Below are positions 1-8,356 of a DNA stretch of 64,000 nt, piece after piece (position 1 is the stretch's first letter; every line of letters starts with the position of its first letter). Origin of the DNA: Dokdonella_A sp963758365 (GTDB lineage Bacteria > Pseudomonadota > Gammaproteobacteria > Xanthomonadales > Rhodanobacteraceae); contig CAVWVB010000001.1 in assembly GCA_963758365.1 (NCBI GenBank), forward strand, positions 1,116,001 through 1,180,000, in the 5' to 3' direction. The position numbers were made by a program, and so were the translations under genes. The notes under the pieces are model-generated. The model was given only the letters and a program-made list of their open reading frames with translations, searched no databases and was not told the DNA's origin.

Positions 1-1037
1 AACGAGCGCAGCGCGGACGCTTCCGCGAGTTCTACCAGTGCGACATCGACGTGGTCGGCAAGGACTCGCTCTCGCTGCACTACGACGCCGAGATTCCGGC
101 GGTGATCCACAGCTTGTTCCGCGAACTCGATTTCGGGGCGTTCACGATCCAGATCAATCACCGCAAGCTCATGCGCGGTTGGCTGGAGGGACTCGGGATC
201 GGCGACCCGGAGCGCCAGCGCGCGGTGCTTCGCGAGGTCGACAAGCTGGACAAGCGCGGCGCGGACGCCGTGCGCGAAACCCTGACCGGTGCGACGTTCG
301 CGCTGTCCGCTGTCGCGGTCGGCAAGCTGCTCGAGTTCGTTGCATTCCGTTCGGTTTCTCTCGCCGATGCGCTCGCGAAACTCGATTCGCTCGGCGCGGG
401 CAGCGACGCACTCCAGCAGGGCAAGGCCGAGCTCAGGGAAATCCTGCCCCTGATCAAGGCTTTTGGCGTGCCCGAATCGCAGTTCGCGCTGAACCTGTCG
501 ATTGCGCGCGGGCTCGATTACTACACCGGCACGGTCTACGAGACGACACTCGACGATCACCCGCAGATCGGGTCGGTCTGCTCCGGCGGACGTTACGAGA
601 ATCTCGCCAGCCACTATACGAAGTCGCGTCTGCCTGGCGTCGGCATCTCGATCGGCGCGACGCGGCTCTACTGGCAATTGCGCGAAGCGGGTCTGCTGCG
701 TGCCGCCGGCAGCACCGTACAGGCGCTGGTTGTACGGATGGACGAGGCGGAACTGCCGCGCTATATCGAACTTGCAGGCGAACTGCGCGCTGCCGGGATC
801 AACACCGAATTGATGCTCGAAGCGGGCAAGCTGGCCCGGCAGTTCAAGTATGCCGACCGCTCCGGAATCCGCTTCGTGCTCGTGCTCGGACCCGAAGAAA
901 TCGCCACGCGGACGGTCACGGTGAAGGACCTGCGCAAGCAGAACCAGTTCGAAGTCGCGCGCGGCAAGCTCGCGGATGCGCTGCTGGCGGCGAGCGGACC
1001 GGATGCCGCGACGGAGCGCCCGGCGCCGCACGATTGA
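1..1037 (+). CDS. hisS: Histidine-tRNA ligase, C-terminal part (truncated by window edge)
   Basis: This is the 3' part of a class II aminoacyl-tRNA synthetase that charges tRNA-His. The open frame enters the window at base 3 with no start, so the N-terminus lies to the left. Visible are the histidine-specific signature RGLDYYTGTVYE, the motif-3 region CSGGRYENLA with its substrate-binding arginine, and a C-terminal anticodon-binding domain beginning near ALVVRMDEAELPRY. It ends 75 bases before a histidine ammonia-lyase-like gene on the same strand, so the two may be co-transcribed; both concern histidine, but a functional link is only inference. Identification is secure from the motifs. What is missing is motif 1 and part of motif 2. 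Confidence 0.96.
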   Translation, partial: RAQRGRFREFYQCDIDVVGKDSLSLHYDAEIPAVIHSLFRELDFGAFTIQINHRKLMRGWLEGLGIGDPERQRAVLREVDKLDKRGADAVRETLTGATFALSAVAVGKLLEFVAFRSVSLADALAKLDSLGAGSDALQQGKAELREILPLIKAFGVPESQFALNLSIARGLDYYTGTVYETTLDDHPQIGSVCSGGRYENLASHYTKSRLPGVGISIGATRLYWQLREAGLLRAAGSTVQALVVRMDEAELPRYIELAGELRAAGINTELMLEAGKLARQFKYADRSGIRFVLVLGPEEIATRTVTVKDLRKQNQFEVARGKLADALLAASGPDAATERPAPHD

Positions 1038-1112
1038 CCTCGGCGCAGGCCGCGCACCGGCGATACGCGAACATCATCGCGGCGGACGCCGCACTGAGGA
1101 GATCCGGTTTCG

Positions 1113-3041
1113 ATGCAGACAATTCTTCTCGATGGCAACAGCCTGACCCGTGAGCAAGTCATCGCAGCGGCTCGCCGCGGCGTGGGTGTCACGCTCGACG
1201 AGGCCCAACTCGCGCACGTCCGGCGGGCTGCGGATTTTCTCGCCGAGAAAGTCGGCTGCGGGGAACCGATCTACGGCGTGACCACCGGGTTCGGCAGCAA
1301 CGCGGACAAGCTGCTCGGTGCGCATCGGGTTCGCGACGAACTGCCGGGCGGCAATCCGGAACCGCGTTCGGGCAGCCTGCTCGAGGAACTGCAGCACAAC
1401 CTGGTGATCACCCATGCGGTCTGCGTCGGCAAGCCGTTCGACGCAAGCGTGGTGCGCGCGATGCTCGTGATCCGCATCAACACGCTGATGCGCGGGCATT
1501 CTGGCATCCGCGTTTCGACGCTGCGCTCGCTCGCCGAACTGCTGAACCGCGATGTGATCCCGGTGATTCCGGAAATGGGGTCGGTGGGCGCGAGCGGCGA
1601 TCTCGCGCCATTGTCGCACCTGGCGATCGTGCTGCTCGGCGGCGGCGAGGCGTTTCACCAGGGTGAACGGGTGTCCGGCACGGAAGCGCTGCGGCGTGCG
1701 GGGCTGGAGCCGGTGCGGCTTTCGTTCAAGGAAGGTCTCGCGCTCAACAACGGTACCGCGCAGATGCTCGCCTGCGGCGTGCTTGCGCTGGATCGCCTCG
1801 AGCGGCTCGTCGCCACCGCAGACCTTGCCGGCGCAATGACGCTCGACGCATTCGCTGGACGCAGCAGCGCGTTTCGCGAGGACGTGCATGCGCTGCGCCC
1901 GCATCCGGGACAGGTGGAGACCGCGCGCCGCGTGCGTGGACTGCTCGAAGGATCGACGCTGGCAGACATCCCGTACCATCTGGTACCGCGCTTTCGTACC
2001 TGGCTGGCCGAATCGTGGAGCGACCCGCAAGATCAGGCCCGGAATTTCGATATCGCCTGGGACTACGTGCCGCCGGGCCAGCGCCACGGCCGCGAGACGT
2101 TCTATCGGCGCTTTCTGCCGTTCAAGGGGGGAAAGAAACATCAGCCGCAGGATGCCTACTGCCTGCGCTGCATGCCGCAGGTCCATGGCGCGGTGCGCGA
2201 CGCGATCGATCAGGCCGGCCGCGTGATCGACATCGAACTCAATGCGGTGACCGACAATCCATTGATCTTTCCCGACGCAAGGAATGCCGAGGTGATCGAG
2301 GACCAGGTGATCTCTGCGGGCCACTTTCACGGCATGCCGCTCGCGCTTGCGATGAGTTACGTCAAGGCGGCGATCCCGGTGCTCGCGTCGATCTCCGAAC
2401 GCCGCCTCAACAAGCTCGTCGATCCGGCGACGAGCGACGGCCTGCCCGCATTCCTGATCGGCAACGAGGACGCGACCGACTCCGGGTTCATGATCATCCA
2501 GTACACCGCGGCGGCGCTGGTCAACGATCTCGCGACGCGCGCGCACCCGGCATCGGTGTACTCGATCCCGACCAGCGCGAACGCAGAGGACCATGTCTCG
2601 ATGGGCGCGAACGAGGCGCGCCATGTACTCGAGATGAGCGCCGACCTCGGTCACGTGCTCGCACTGGAACTGTATACGGCCGCGCAGGCGCTCGATTACC
2701 GCCAGGACATGCTCAATGCCGCGCGCCGCCTTGCCCGGCACGGCGACTGGCGCGCGCTCGCCGCGAAGATCGCGAATGCGCCGGACACGAATCATCCGTC
2801 ACGCCCGCAGTTCGAGCACGAAGTTCAGGCGTTCACCCAGGCGCTCGGCGAGGCAAAGGACTTCCATGGTGGTGCCGCGGTTACCCGCGCGCATGCGCGA
2901 ATCCGCGCACGGATCGACTTCATGGCGCGCGACCGCGCGATGGATCAGGACGTGCGGACAATCTGCGAGCTGGTCGCAAGTGGTGAGCTTCTCGGCGAAG
3001 GGGTCGGTACTGCAGAGTTCGCTCGACCGCGGACTTCGTAG
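1113..3041 (+). CDS. MIO-type aromatic amino acid ammonia-lyase, histidine ammonia-lyase-like, enlarged
   Basis: A 642-residue member of the HAL/PAL/TAL family, which eliminates ammonia from an aromatic amino acid (histidine to urocanate in HutH). The self-cyclising MIO triad Ala160-Ser161-Gly162 lies in GSVGASGDLAPLSH, and the catalytic tyrosine is Tyr54 in YGVTTGFGS. The substrate-selectivity pair at about 100-101 reads TH, close to the SH of histidine lyases and unlike the HL/FL of tyrosine/phenylalanine lyases. HutH is normally about 510 residues. Here there is extra sequence around 72-88, about 60-70 extra residues between LRPHPGQ (near 270) and QDAYCLRCMPQVHG (near 345), and a longer C-terminus. 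No hutU, hutI or hutG gene is nearby. The start ATG has GAGGAG about ten bases upstream. The family is certain, the substrate is not. Confidence 0.85.
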   Translation: MQTILLDGNSLTREQVIAAARRGVGVTLDEAQLAHVRRAADFLAEKVGCGEPIYGVTTGFGSNADKLLGAHRVRDELPGGNPEPRSGSLLEELQHNLVITHAVCVGKPFDASVVRAMLVIRINTLMRGHSGIRVSTLRSLAELLNRDVIPVIPEMGSVGASGDLAPLSHLAIVLLGGGEAFHQGERVSGTEALRRAGLEPVRLSFKEGLALNNGTAQMLACGVLALDRLERLVATADLAGAMTLDAFAGRSSAFREDVHALRPHPGQVETARRVRGLLEGSTLADIPYHLVPRFRTWLAESWSDPQDQARNFDIAWDYVPPGQRHGRETFYRRFLPFKGGKKHQPQDAYCLRCMPQVHGAVRDAIDQAGRVIDIELNAVTDNPLIFPDARNAEVIEDQVISAGHFHGMPLALAMSYVKAAIPVLASISERRLNKLVDPATSDGLPAFLIGNEDATDSGFMIIQYTAAALVNDLATRAHPASVYSIPTSANAEDHVSMGANEARHVLEMSADLGHVLALELYTAAQALDYRQDMLNAARRLARHGDWRALAAKIANAPDTNHPSRPQFEHEVQAFTQALGEAKDFHGGAAVTRAHARIRARIDFMARDRAMDQDVRTICELVASGELLGEGVGTAEFARPRTS

Positions 3042-3078
3042 AACAGAATTTCGTGTCCACGTCAAAAAGGGGAGGGTG

Positions 3079-3234
3079 ATGGCATTGGCCGATCGATGGC
3101 GCACCGAGGACTTCGACGAGATGAGCTGGCACGACGCCCACTTGCGACATCGCGATTCCGGTAGGTCAGGTCGCCCCGACCTGACGCCTCATGGATCGGA
3201 ACTTCAGATCCCCGTCATCCCGAGCGTGTTGTAG
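3079..3234 (+). other. Possible truncated small gene (MSWHD-type N-terminus)
   Basis: A short open frame follows a good ribosome site (GGGGAGGG, five bases before ATG) just after the ammonia-lyase. Its first 22 residues include DEMSWHDAHL, which looks like a genuine protein start. It then runs into the inverted repeat at 3165-3185 and overlaps the 3' end of the convergent fabI, where the composition becomes low-complexity. I read this as the 5' remnant of a gene cut off by the terminator-like repeat, or as a translated leader fragment. No function can be assigned. Confidence 0.25.
3165..3185. terminator. Hairpin between convergent genes
   Basis: A perfect 9-bp inverted repeat, GTCAGGTCG and CGACCTGAC, is separated by only CCC. 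It lies between the 3' ends of the plus-strand lyase and minus-strand fabI, the expected place for a bidirectional terminator. There is no T-run on either side, so intrinsic termination would be weak; the hairpin may instead protect mRNA ends. Confidence 0.5.
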
Positions 3235-3986
3235 CCCGCGTCGACGTAGGTCACTTCGCCGGTAATCCCCGAGGCCAGGTCCGAGCACAGGAATGCGGCT
3301 GCGTTGCCGACTTCGTCGATCGTCACGCTGCGCCGCAGCGGCGCATTCTGCTCGACATGTTCGAGCATCTTGCGGAAATTGGCGATGCCGGACGCGGCCA
3401 GGGTCTTGATCGGACCCGCCGAGATCGCGTTGACGCGCGTACCCTCGGGGCCGAGATTGTAGGCAAGGTAACGGACGTTGGCTTCGAGACTGGCCTTGGC
3501 CAGGCCCATCACGTTGTAGTTCGCGAGCGCGCGGTCGGAACCGAGATAGGTCAGGGTCAGGATCGCGCCGGCACGGTCCTTCATCAGCGGACGCGCGGCC
3601 TTGGCAAGCGCGGCGAGGCTGTAGCTCGAGATGTCGTGGGCGATCGCAAAGGTCTCGCGGGTCAGCCCGTCGAGAAATTCGCCAGCCAACGCCTCGCGTG
3701 GAGCGAACCCGATCGAGTGGACCAGGATGTCGAGGCCGTCCCAGTGTCTGCCGAGACCGTCGAAGAGCGCGGCAATGTCGCTGTCGCGGGTTACGTCGCA
3801 GGGCAGCACGATGTTCGACCCGAATGCGGTCGCGGCTTCGTCCACGCGCGGCTTGAGCTTCTCGTCGACGTACGTGAACGCGAGTTGCGCACCCTCGCGG
3901 TGCATCGCATTGGCGATACCCCACGCGATCGAACGCTGGCTGAGGATGCCGGTGATCAATGCGCGCTTGCCGTGCAGGAAACCCAT
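3204..3986 (-). CDS. fabI: Enoyl-[acyl-carrier-protein] reductase, FabI type
   Basis: NADH-dependent enoyl-ACP reductase, which performs the last reduction of each fatty-acid elongation cycle and is the classic triclosan target. The 260-residue protein begins MGFLHGKRALITG, whose start fits the FabI pattern and has GGAGG seven bases upstream; longer in-frame starts further 5' lack a site. The catalytic tyrosine and lysine in the FabI spacing (Y-x6-K) are Tyr157 and Lys164 in YNVMGLAK. The cofactor-loop sequence SQRSIAWGIA and the ending ITGEVTYVDAGYNTLGM are typical. It is monocistronic as far as can be seen, convergent with the lyase and 57 bases downstream of mltD, which is transcribed in the same direction. 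Confidence 0.97.
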   Translation of the reverse strand: MGFLHGKRALITGILSQRSIAWGIANAMHREGAQLAFTYVDEKLKPRVDEAATAFGSNIVLPCDVTRDSDIAALFDGLGRHWDGLDILVHSIGFAPREALAGEFLDGLTRETFAIAHDISSYSLAALAKAARPLMKDRAGAILTLTYLGSDRALANYNVMGLAKASLEANVRYLAYNLGPEGTRVNAISAGPIKTLAASGIANFRKMLEHVEQNAPLRRSVTIDEVGNAAAFLCSDLASGITGEVTYVDAGYNTLGMTGI

Positions 3987-4043
3987 GTGTCCTCCGGACC
4001 GGTGACTGCGGGAATCGGCGAAGTCTAACCGAGGCACGGGATT

Positions 4044-5378
4044 TCAGCCCGCGTCGCCGTCCAGGCGCAGCGTGTCGCCTACATGCAGGGTACCGCGCGC
4101 CTGCGGGTTGAGTTCCATGAGCCGGCGCAGCGTGATCGCGTAGCGATGGGCGATACCCGAGAGCGTGTCGCCCGCGACCACCGTGTGCCGGCTGGCAGTC
4201 GAGCGGACCGCCGTACCGGCATCGTGATCCGCATCCGCCGCGCTGGCAGGTACCAGCAGCCGGCTCGGTGGGTGCACGGTCGCGTTTTCGTCGATTGCAT
4301 TGGCGGCAGCGAGCGTGCTCACCGCTACGCCGAACTGCTCGGCCCAGCTGGCGATGCCGCGCACGCGCACGGCGCGTCGTTCGCGCCAGTCGTTCCAGAG
4401 CAGGGCCGGAATCCGCTTCGATTGTTCGCGAAAGTGCCCGATCGCGGCTTCCGGCATGAGCAGCCGGTGGGGGACGTCCGTGCCCATGCGGTTGCTTCGG
4501 TAGGCCGCATTCCAGCGCTGCATCGCATCGTGATCGACGCCGGCCAGGCGCGCAGCGAGGCGCAGGTCCATGCCGCGCTCGAGATCCGCGTCCTGCAAGC
4601 GATCGCCCGGCTCGGGATCGGGCAAGGTGATCCCGAATCGCGCCGGATCGTGGACGATGCACGCGAGCGCGAGCAGGCGGTCCAGATGCTGGTGCGTGGT
4701 CGGACTGAGCGCGATCCGTGCGACCTGGGCGGCCGTCAGCGTGCGCGCATCGCGTTCGCCGAGCAGACGCCGGACCCGATACTCGCCGCTGTTGAAAGCC
4801 ATGTCCGCGAGGCGCCAGTCGGCGAACTCCCGGTAATAACGCTCTATCAGATCGAGGGCAGCCGTCGTCGATGCTGCGACATCGAGGCGCGCGTCGTAGT
4901 CGCGGCGCACGACCAGACCCTCTGCGCGTGCGGTTTTCGGCATGAGTTGCCACATTCCTGCGGGCCGGTTGCCGCTTGCGGGTAGCGGCCGATAGCTGCT
5001 CTCGACATACGGGAGCAGTGCGAACTCGCCAGGCAGGTCGCGGCGCTCGATCTCGTCGGTCACGAGCAGCAGGAACGGCATCGCTTCCTTCAGGTTGTGC
5101 GTGAAACCGCTCGCATATCGCGTATAGCGGCGTGCCTCGCGTCGAACTTCGGGCCGATAGTCGCAGCCGCGCATCGCGAAGCGGCCGCGCAGGCGCGGCC
5201 ATGGCGAAACATCGACCGGTGCAGGCGCGATCACGGCTGGCGGCGGCTGCGGGGTCACGGCGATTGGCGCCGGGACCGGCGCGGGTACAGGAGGCGCCGA
5301 TTGACGCGCCGGCGGCATCGCGCATGCGCCGAGCAGCACGGCGCCCGCGCCGGCCAGGGCGAGTCGCAGACGCGTCAT
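4044..5378 (-). CDS. mltD: Membrane-bound lytic murein transglycosylase D-like lipoprotein
   Basis: A 444-residue peptidoglycan-cleaving enzyme. A lipoprotein signal ends in the lipobox LLGAC with the lipidated cysteine at residue 19, and a long proline/alanine linker (about 22-58) follows. The SLT lysozyme-like domain contains the catalytic glutamate Glu126 in LLPYVESSY and the GMWQLMPKTA motif. A single LysM peptidoglycan-binding repeat sits at the C-terminus (about 393-438; HTVVAGDTLSGIA). MltD of E. coli carries two LysM repeats; an upstream degenerate stretch may be the second. The ATG overlaps the gloB stop (ATGA), so the two are translationally coupled, the arrangement also found in E. 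coli. Confidence 0.93.
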   Translation of the reverse strand: MTRLRLALAGAGAVLLGACAMPPARQSAPPVPAPVPAPIAVTPQPPPAVIAPAPVDVSPWPRLRGRFAMRGCDYRPEVRREARRYTRYASGFTHNLKEAMPFLLLVTDEIERRDLPGEFALLPYVESSYRPLPASGNRPAGMWQLMPKTARAEGLVVRRDYDARLDVAASTTAALDLIERYYREFADWRLADMAFNSGEYRVRRLLGERDARTLTAAQVARIALSPTTHQHLDRLLALACIVHDPARFGITLPDPEPGDRLQDADLERGMDLRLAARLAGVDHDAMQRWNAAYRSNRMGTDVPHRLLMPEAAIGHFREQSKRIPALLWNDWRERRAVRVRGIASWAEQFGVAVSTLAAANAIDENATVHPPSRLLVPASAADADHDAGTAVRSTASRHTVVAGDTLSGIAHRYAITLRRLMELNPQARGTLHVGDTLRLDGDAG

Positions 5379-6145
5379 GCGGCCGGCATCCGGAATGCGT
5401 CCTTGCGTCGGCGCAACTCGGCGAAGCGCGTCACGCGGTCGGCGCCGCCGCCGTCCGCGAGTGCTGCCACCAGCGTCGGCGTATCGACGCGCAGAAACGG
5501 ATTGCAGGCGCGCTCCTCGGCCAGGGCCACCGGCAGCGTGGCGGTTCCGTTCCTGCGCTGGTCGCGCGCCTGCATCGCGCGGACCGCGAGCGCGCTGTTG
5601 CCCGGGTCGAGCGCGCGCGCGAATGCACAGTTGGCGAGCGTGTATTCGTGTCCGCAACACACGCGCGTCTCGCCCGGAAGTGCCGCGAGCCGATCCAGCG
5701 ACGCGAGCATCTGCGCGGGCGTGCCCTCGAACAGGCGACCACAGCCGACACTGAACAGCGTATCGCCCGAGAACAGCAGGCCGTGACCGTAGTAGGCCAC
5801 GTGCGTGCGCGTATGTCCCGGGACGCCGATCACCGCGAACTCGACCTCCGGTTCGGCCAGGGCCACCCGGTCGCCCTCGCCGACGCGCACGTCGACACCG
5901 GCAATGCGTGTGTCCGCGGGTCCATGGATGACCGCGCCGGTGGCCGCCGCGAGTTCGATCGCCCCGCCCACATGGTCGGGATGATGATGGGTCAGCAGGA
6001 TCGCATGCAGGCGCAGATGGTCGCGCGCGAGCGCGGCATGCACGGGCGCGGCATCGCCGGGGTCGACGACGAGGGCCGCGCCGTCGGCATCGGCGAGCAG
6101 CCAGATATAGTTGTCCGCGAGAGCGGGCAGCGGGGTCAGGGTCAT
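5375..6145 (-). CDS. gloB: Hydroxyacylglutathione hydrolase (glyoxalase II)
   Basis: A metallo-beta-lactamase-fold enzyme that hydrolyses S-lactoylglutathione to lactate and glutathione, the second step of methylglyoxal detoxification. The binuclear metal motif THHHPDH lies at residues 52-58. Further ligands are the histidine in GVPGHTRTH and the aspartate in FSGDTLFS. The C-terminal substrate domain includes the family markers GCGRLFEG and CGHEYTLANCAFA. I chose the second ATG (MTLTPLPALADNYIW) because GloB proteins start there; a start three codons earlier exists. The 256-residue length is normal. It is divergent from the methyltransferase gene at 6264 and overlaps mltD by four bases. Confidence 0.96.
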   Translation of the reverse strand: MTLTPLPALADNYIWLLADADGAALVVDPGDAAPVHAALARDHLRLHAILLTHHHPDHVGGAIELAAATGAVIHGPADTRIAGVDVRVGEGDRVALAEPEVEFAVIGVPGHTRTHVAYYGHGLLFSGDTLFSVGCGRLFEGTPAQMLASLDRLAALPGETRVCCGHEYTLANCAFARALDPGNSALAVRAMQARDQRRNGTATLPVALAEERACNPFLRVDTPTLVAALADGGGADRVTRFAELRRRKDAFRMPAA

Positions 6146-6263
6146 CGCGCGCATGGCCCGGGCGAATATAGCCAGCGCTGTCTTGCTCGACGTTAAGCGC
6201 GCATTAGCGCATGCGCGGGGACGCGTTACACTTCACGGATCGTCAGCCAGGACCCGCGTATCC

Positions 6264-6959
6264 GTGAGCAGCGGCCCAGACAGCGCATTCGCGTTGCCCG
6301 AACTCGATGCGCTTCTGCGCGAGGAACTCGCTTGCGTGCCCGCGCATGCGGCGCGCCAGCCGGCCGGGCGCGCCCTGCTCGTGCAGGCCTGCGGAGCGAA
6401 CCGGCGTCTGCCGGTCGACGTTCGGCACCTCGCGGCGACCCGCGTGCATCTCGAGGGCGGCGTACTGCGTGGCGATCTCGCCTGCACGGTCGATGCCCTG
6501 CCATGGGAGGATGATGCGTTCCGGCTGGTGTTCCTGCAGCACGTCGGCGAGATGTTGCCGACCGACACCGGACTCATCGACGAGCTCGCGCGGGTTCTTG
6601 CGCCGGGCGGCATGCTGGTCTGGAGCGGACTCAGCCCGTGGAGCCCGTGGCGCGCGTGGATGAGCTGGCAGGTACGCGGCAGCGTGTCGGCGCCGCGCGT
6701 GTTGCACGTGGTTGCCTCACGCCGACAACTGCTCGCGCGCGGACTCGCCGTAGCGGGGGTCGAGCACGTCGGCGGCTGCTGGCCGCCGCACCACGTGCGC
6801 ACCGTGCTGCCGCGTTGGCTCGGCCCGCTGCGTGGCGCCTGGCTGCTGCTCGGCGCGAAGCAGCAGGCGGCACTGACGCCGCTGCGCCCGCGCAACCTGC
6901 GTGAGCGAGTGGCGATCCGGCCGCAGCTTGCGGTACCGAGCCGGCGCGCGAGTGCATGA
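6264..6959 (+). CDS. Class I SAM-dependent methyltransferase-like protein
   Basis: A 231-residue protein with a Methyltransf_11-like core: an acidic motif with DDAFRLVFLQHVGEML and the post-core strand ELARVLAPGGMLVWSG. The usual glycine-rich motif I is degenerate (VQACGANRRLPVDV), so SAM binding is inferred from the fold pattern rather than seen. A GTG start is chosen because it precedes the conserved FALPELDALL segment; longer forms would run through the gloB promoter region. It is divergent from gloB and its stop overlaps the rnhA start (ATGA). The set gloB / methyltransferase / rnhA / dnaQ is a familiar gammaproteobacterial arrangement; the substrate is unknown. Confidence 0.8.
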   Translation: MSSGPDSAFALPELDALLREELACVPAHAARQPAGRALLVQACGANRRLPVDVRHLAATRVHLEGGVLRGDLACTVDALPWEDDAFRLVFLQHVGEMLPTDTGLIDELARVLAPGGMLVWSGLSPWSPWRAWMSWQVRGSVSAPRVLHVVASRRQLLARGLAVAGVEHVGGCWPPHHVRTVLPRWLGPLRGAWLLLGAKQQAALTPLRPRNLRERVAIRPQLAVPSRRASA

Positions 6960-7423
6960 CGGGCCGCGCGGAACACGTCGAACTGTTCACCGATGGCGCC
7001 TGCCTCGGCAATCCGGGACCCGGCGGCTGGGGCGCGCTGTTGCGATTCGCGGGGCGCGAGAAGGAATTGTCGGGCGGCGAAGTGCAGACCACGAACAATC
7101 GCATGGAGCTGATGGCCGCGATCGCCGGCCTCGAAGCCCTCAAGCGTCCTTGCGAAATCGTGCTGACTACCGATTCCCAATACCTCAAGCGCGGTGTCGA
7201 GGAATGGCTGGCACGCTGGCGCGCCAACGGCTGGCGCACCAGCAATCGCGAACCGGTCAAGAACCGCGACCTCTGGGAACGGCTCTCCGCGGCGCTCGCT
7301 GCACACCGGGTCACCTGGCATTGGGTCAAGGGTCATGCCGGGCATGCCGGGAACGAACGCGCCGACGTGCTCGCGCGCGAAGCGGCGCTCGCGATGCAGG
7401 AATTCGCGCCGAGCCGGGATTGA
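6956..7423 (+). CDS. rnhA: Ribonuclease HI
   Basis: Removes RNA from RNA-DNA hybrids (R-loops, primer remnants). The 155-residue protein carries the full catalytic set: Asp13 (LFTDGACLGNPGPGGWG), Glu51 (NNRMELMA), Asp73 (LTTDSQYL) and Asp137 (NERADVLAR), with the flexible-loop histidine His127 in VKGHAGH. The start ATG overlaps the methyltransferase stop by four bases, indicating coupled translation. The dnaQ gene follows 118 bases downstream, so a replication/repair operon is likely. Confidence 0.98.
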   Translation: MTGRAEHVELFTDGACLGNPGPGGWGALLRFAGREKELSGGEVQTTNNRMELMAAIAGLEALKRPCEIVLTTDSQYLKRGVEEWLARWRANGWRTSNREPVKNRDLWERLSAALAAHRVTWHWVKGHAGHAGNERADVLAREAALAMQEFAPSRD

Positions 7424-7541
7424 GCCCGGAGCGCGGTTGCTTGGGGGGCGGGTAGAGGTCCGCCGGCGACTTGGCGACGGCTCGAGGCCGTGGCTGGCGG
7501 ATGTCATGGCGACATGTTTTTTTTGCCGACTCGAGGAACCG

Positions 7542-8261
7542 ATGCGACAAGTCATCCTGGATACCGAAACGACCGGCCTCGAGGTGCAGCGCGGGCACCG
7601 CGTAATAGAGATCGGTTGCGTCGAACTCGTGCAGCGCCGGGCTACCGGGCGCCGCTTCCATTGCTACCTGAATCCGGAGCGTGCGATCGACGAAGGCGCG
7701 CGCGCAGTGACCGGCATCAGCGACGAATTCCTGCTCGACAAGCCGCGTTTCGCCGAGGTCGCCGCCGAATTCATCGAGTTCGTCGACGGCGCCGAGATCA
7801 TTGCGCACAACGCCGCGTTCGATATCGGCTTCCTCGATGCGGAACTCGCACGCGCGGGCTTCGGCGACATGCGCCTGAATGTGCGGGCCCAGGTGCTCGA
7901 TACGCTCGCGCTCGCGCGCGAGAAATATCCCGGGCAGCGCAACAGCCTCGACGCCCTGTGTCGCCGGCTCGGCATCGACAACAGCCATCGCGGGCTGCAC
8001 GGAGCGCTGCTCGACGCGAACCTGCTCGCCGACGTGTACCTGGCCCTGACCGCGGGCCAGGGTCATCTCGGCTTCGAGGGGGAGACCGATTCGTCCGAGG
8101 ACTACGCGGCGCCCGCGGCATTGCTGATCACGGTGCGGCCCCGCGTGCTGCGCGCGCTCGATGCCGAAATCGCGCTACATGTGCTGCGTATCGAGGCGAT
8201 CGACCGGGCAAGCAACGGCGCCTGCGTCTGGAAGCGGCTCGAGGCGCCGGCAGCCGCCTGA
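7542..8261 (+). CDS. dnaQ: DNA polymerase III epsilon subunit (3'-5' proofreading exonuclease)
   Basis: The 239-residue proofreading subunit of the replicative polymerase. The DEDDh exonuclease residues are visible: Asp7 and Glu9 in ILDTETTGL, the aspartate in IAHNAAFDIGFL, and the histidine plus aspartate in HRGLHGALLDANLLADV. The C-terminal tail after about residue 180 is the alpha-subunit tether and is poorly conserved, as usual. The start ATG has GAGGA six bases upstream, and the upstream gap contains a run of T within GACATGTTTTTTTTGCC that may be part of a promoter or terminator. Adjacent and divergent pairing of rnhA and dnaQ is common in proteobacteria; here both point the same way. 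Confidence 0.96.
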   Translation: MRQVILDTETTGLEVQRGHRVIEIGCVELVQRRATGRRFHCYLNPERAIDEGARAVTGISDEFLLDKPRFAEVAAEFIEFVDGAEIIAHNAAFDIGFLDAELARAGFGDMRLNVRAQVLDTLALAREKYPGQRNSLDALCRRLGIDNSHRGLHGALLDANLLADVYLALTAGQGHLGFEGETDSSEDYAAPAALLITVRPRVLRALDAEIALHVLRIEAIDRASNGACVWKRLEAPAAA

Positions 8262-8356
8262 AAAAGTTCGTTCCGGGGTCGCGCGGTCCGCGGCGCGCGC
8301 GTTCCTCATGCCGGCTGGGCAATCCCGTGAGGGACAGGCCGGTCGAACCGCTGCCC

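Noticed and set aside
1074..2795. Long minus-strand open frame opposite the ammonia-lyase
   Set aside because: It is the high-GC shadow of a gene with clear catalytic motifs; its translation is Arg/His-rich with no domain.
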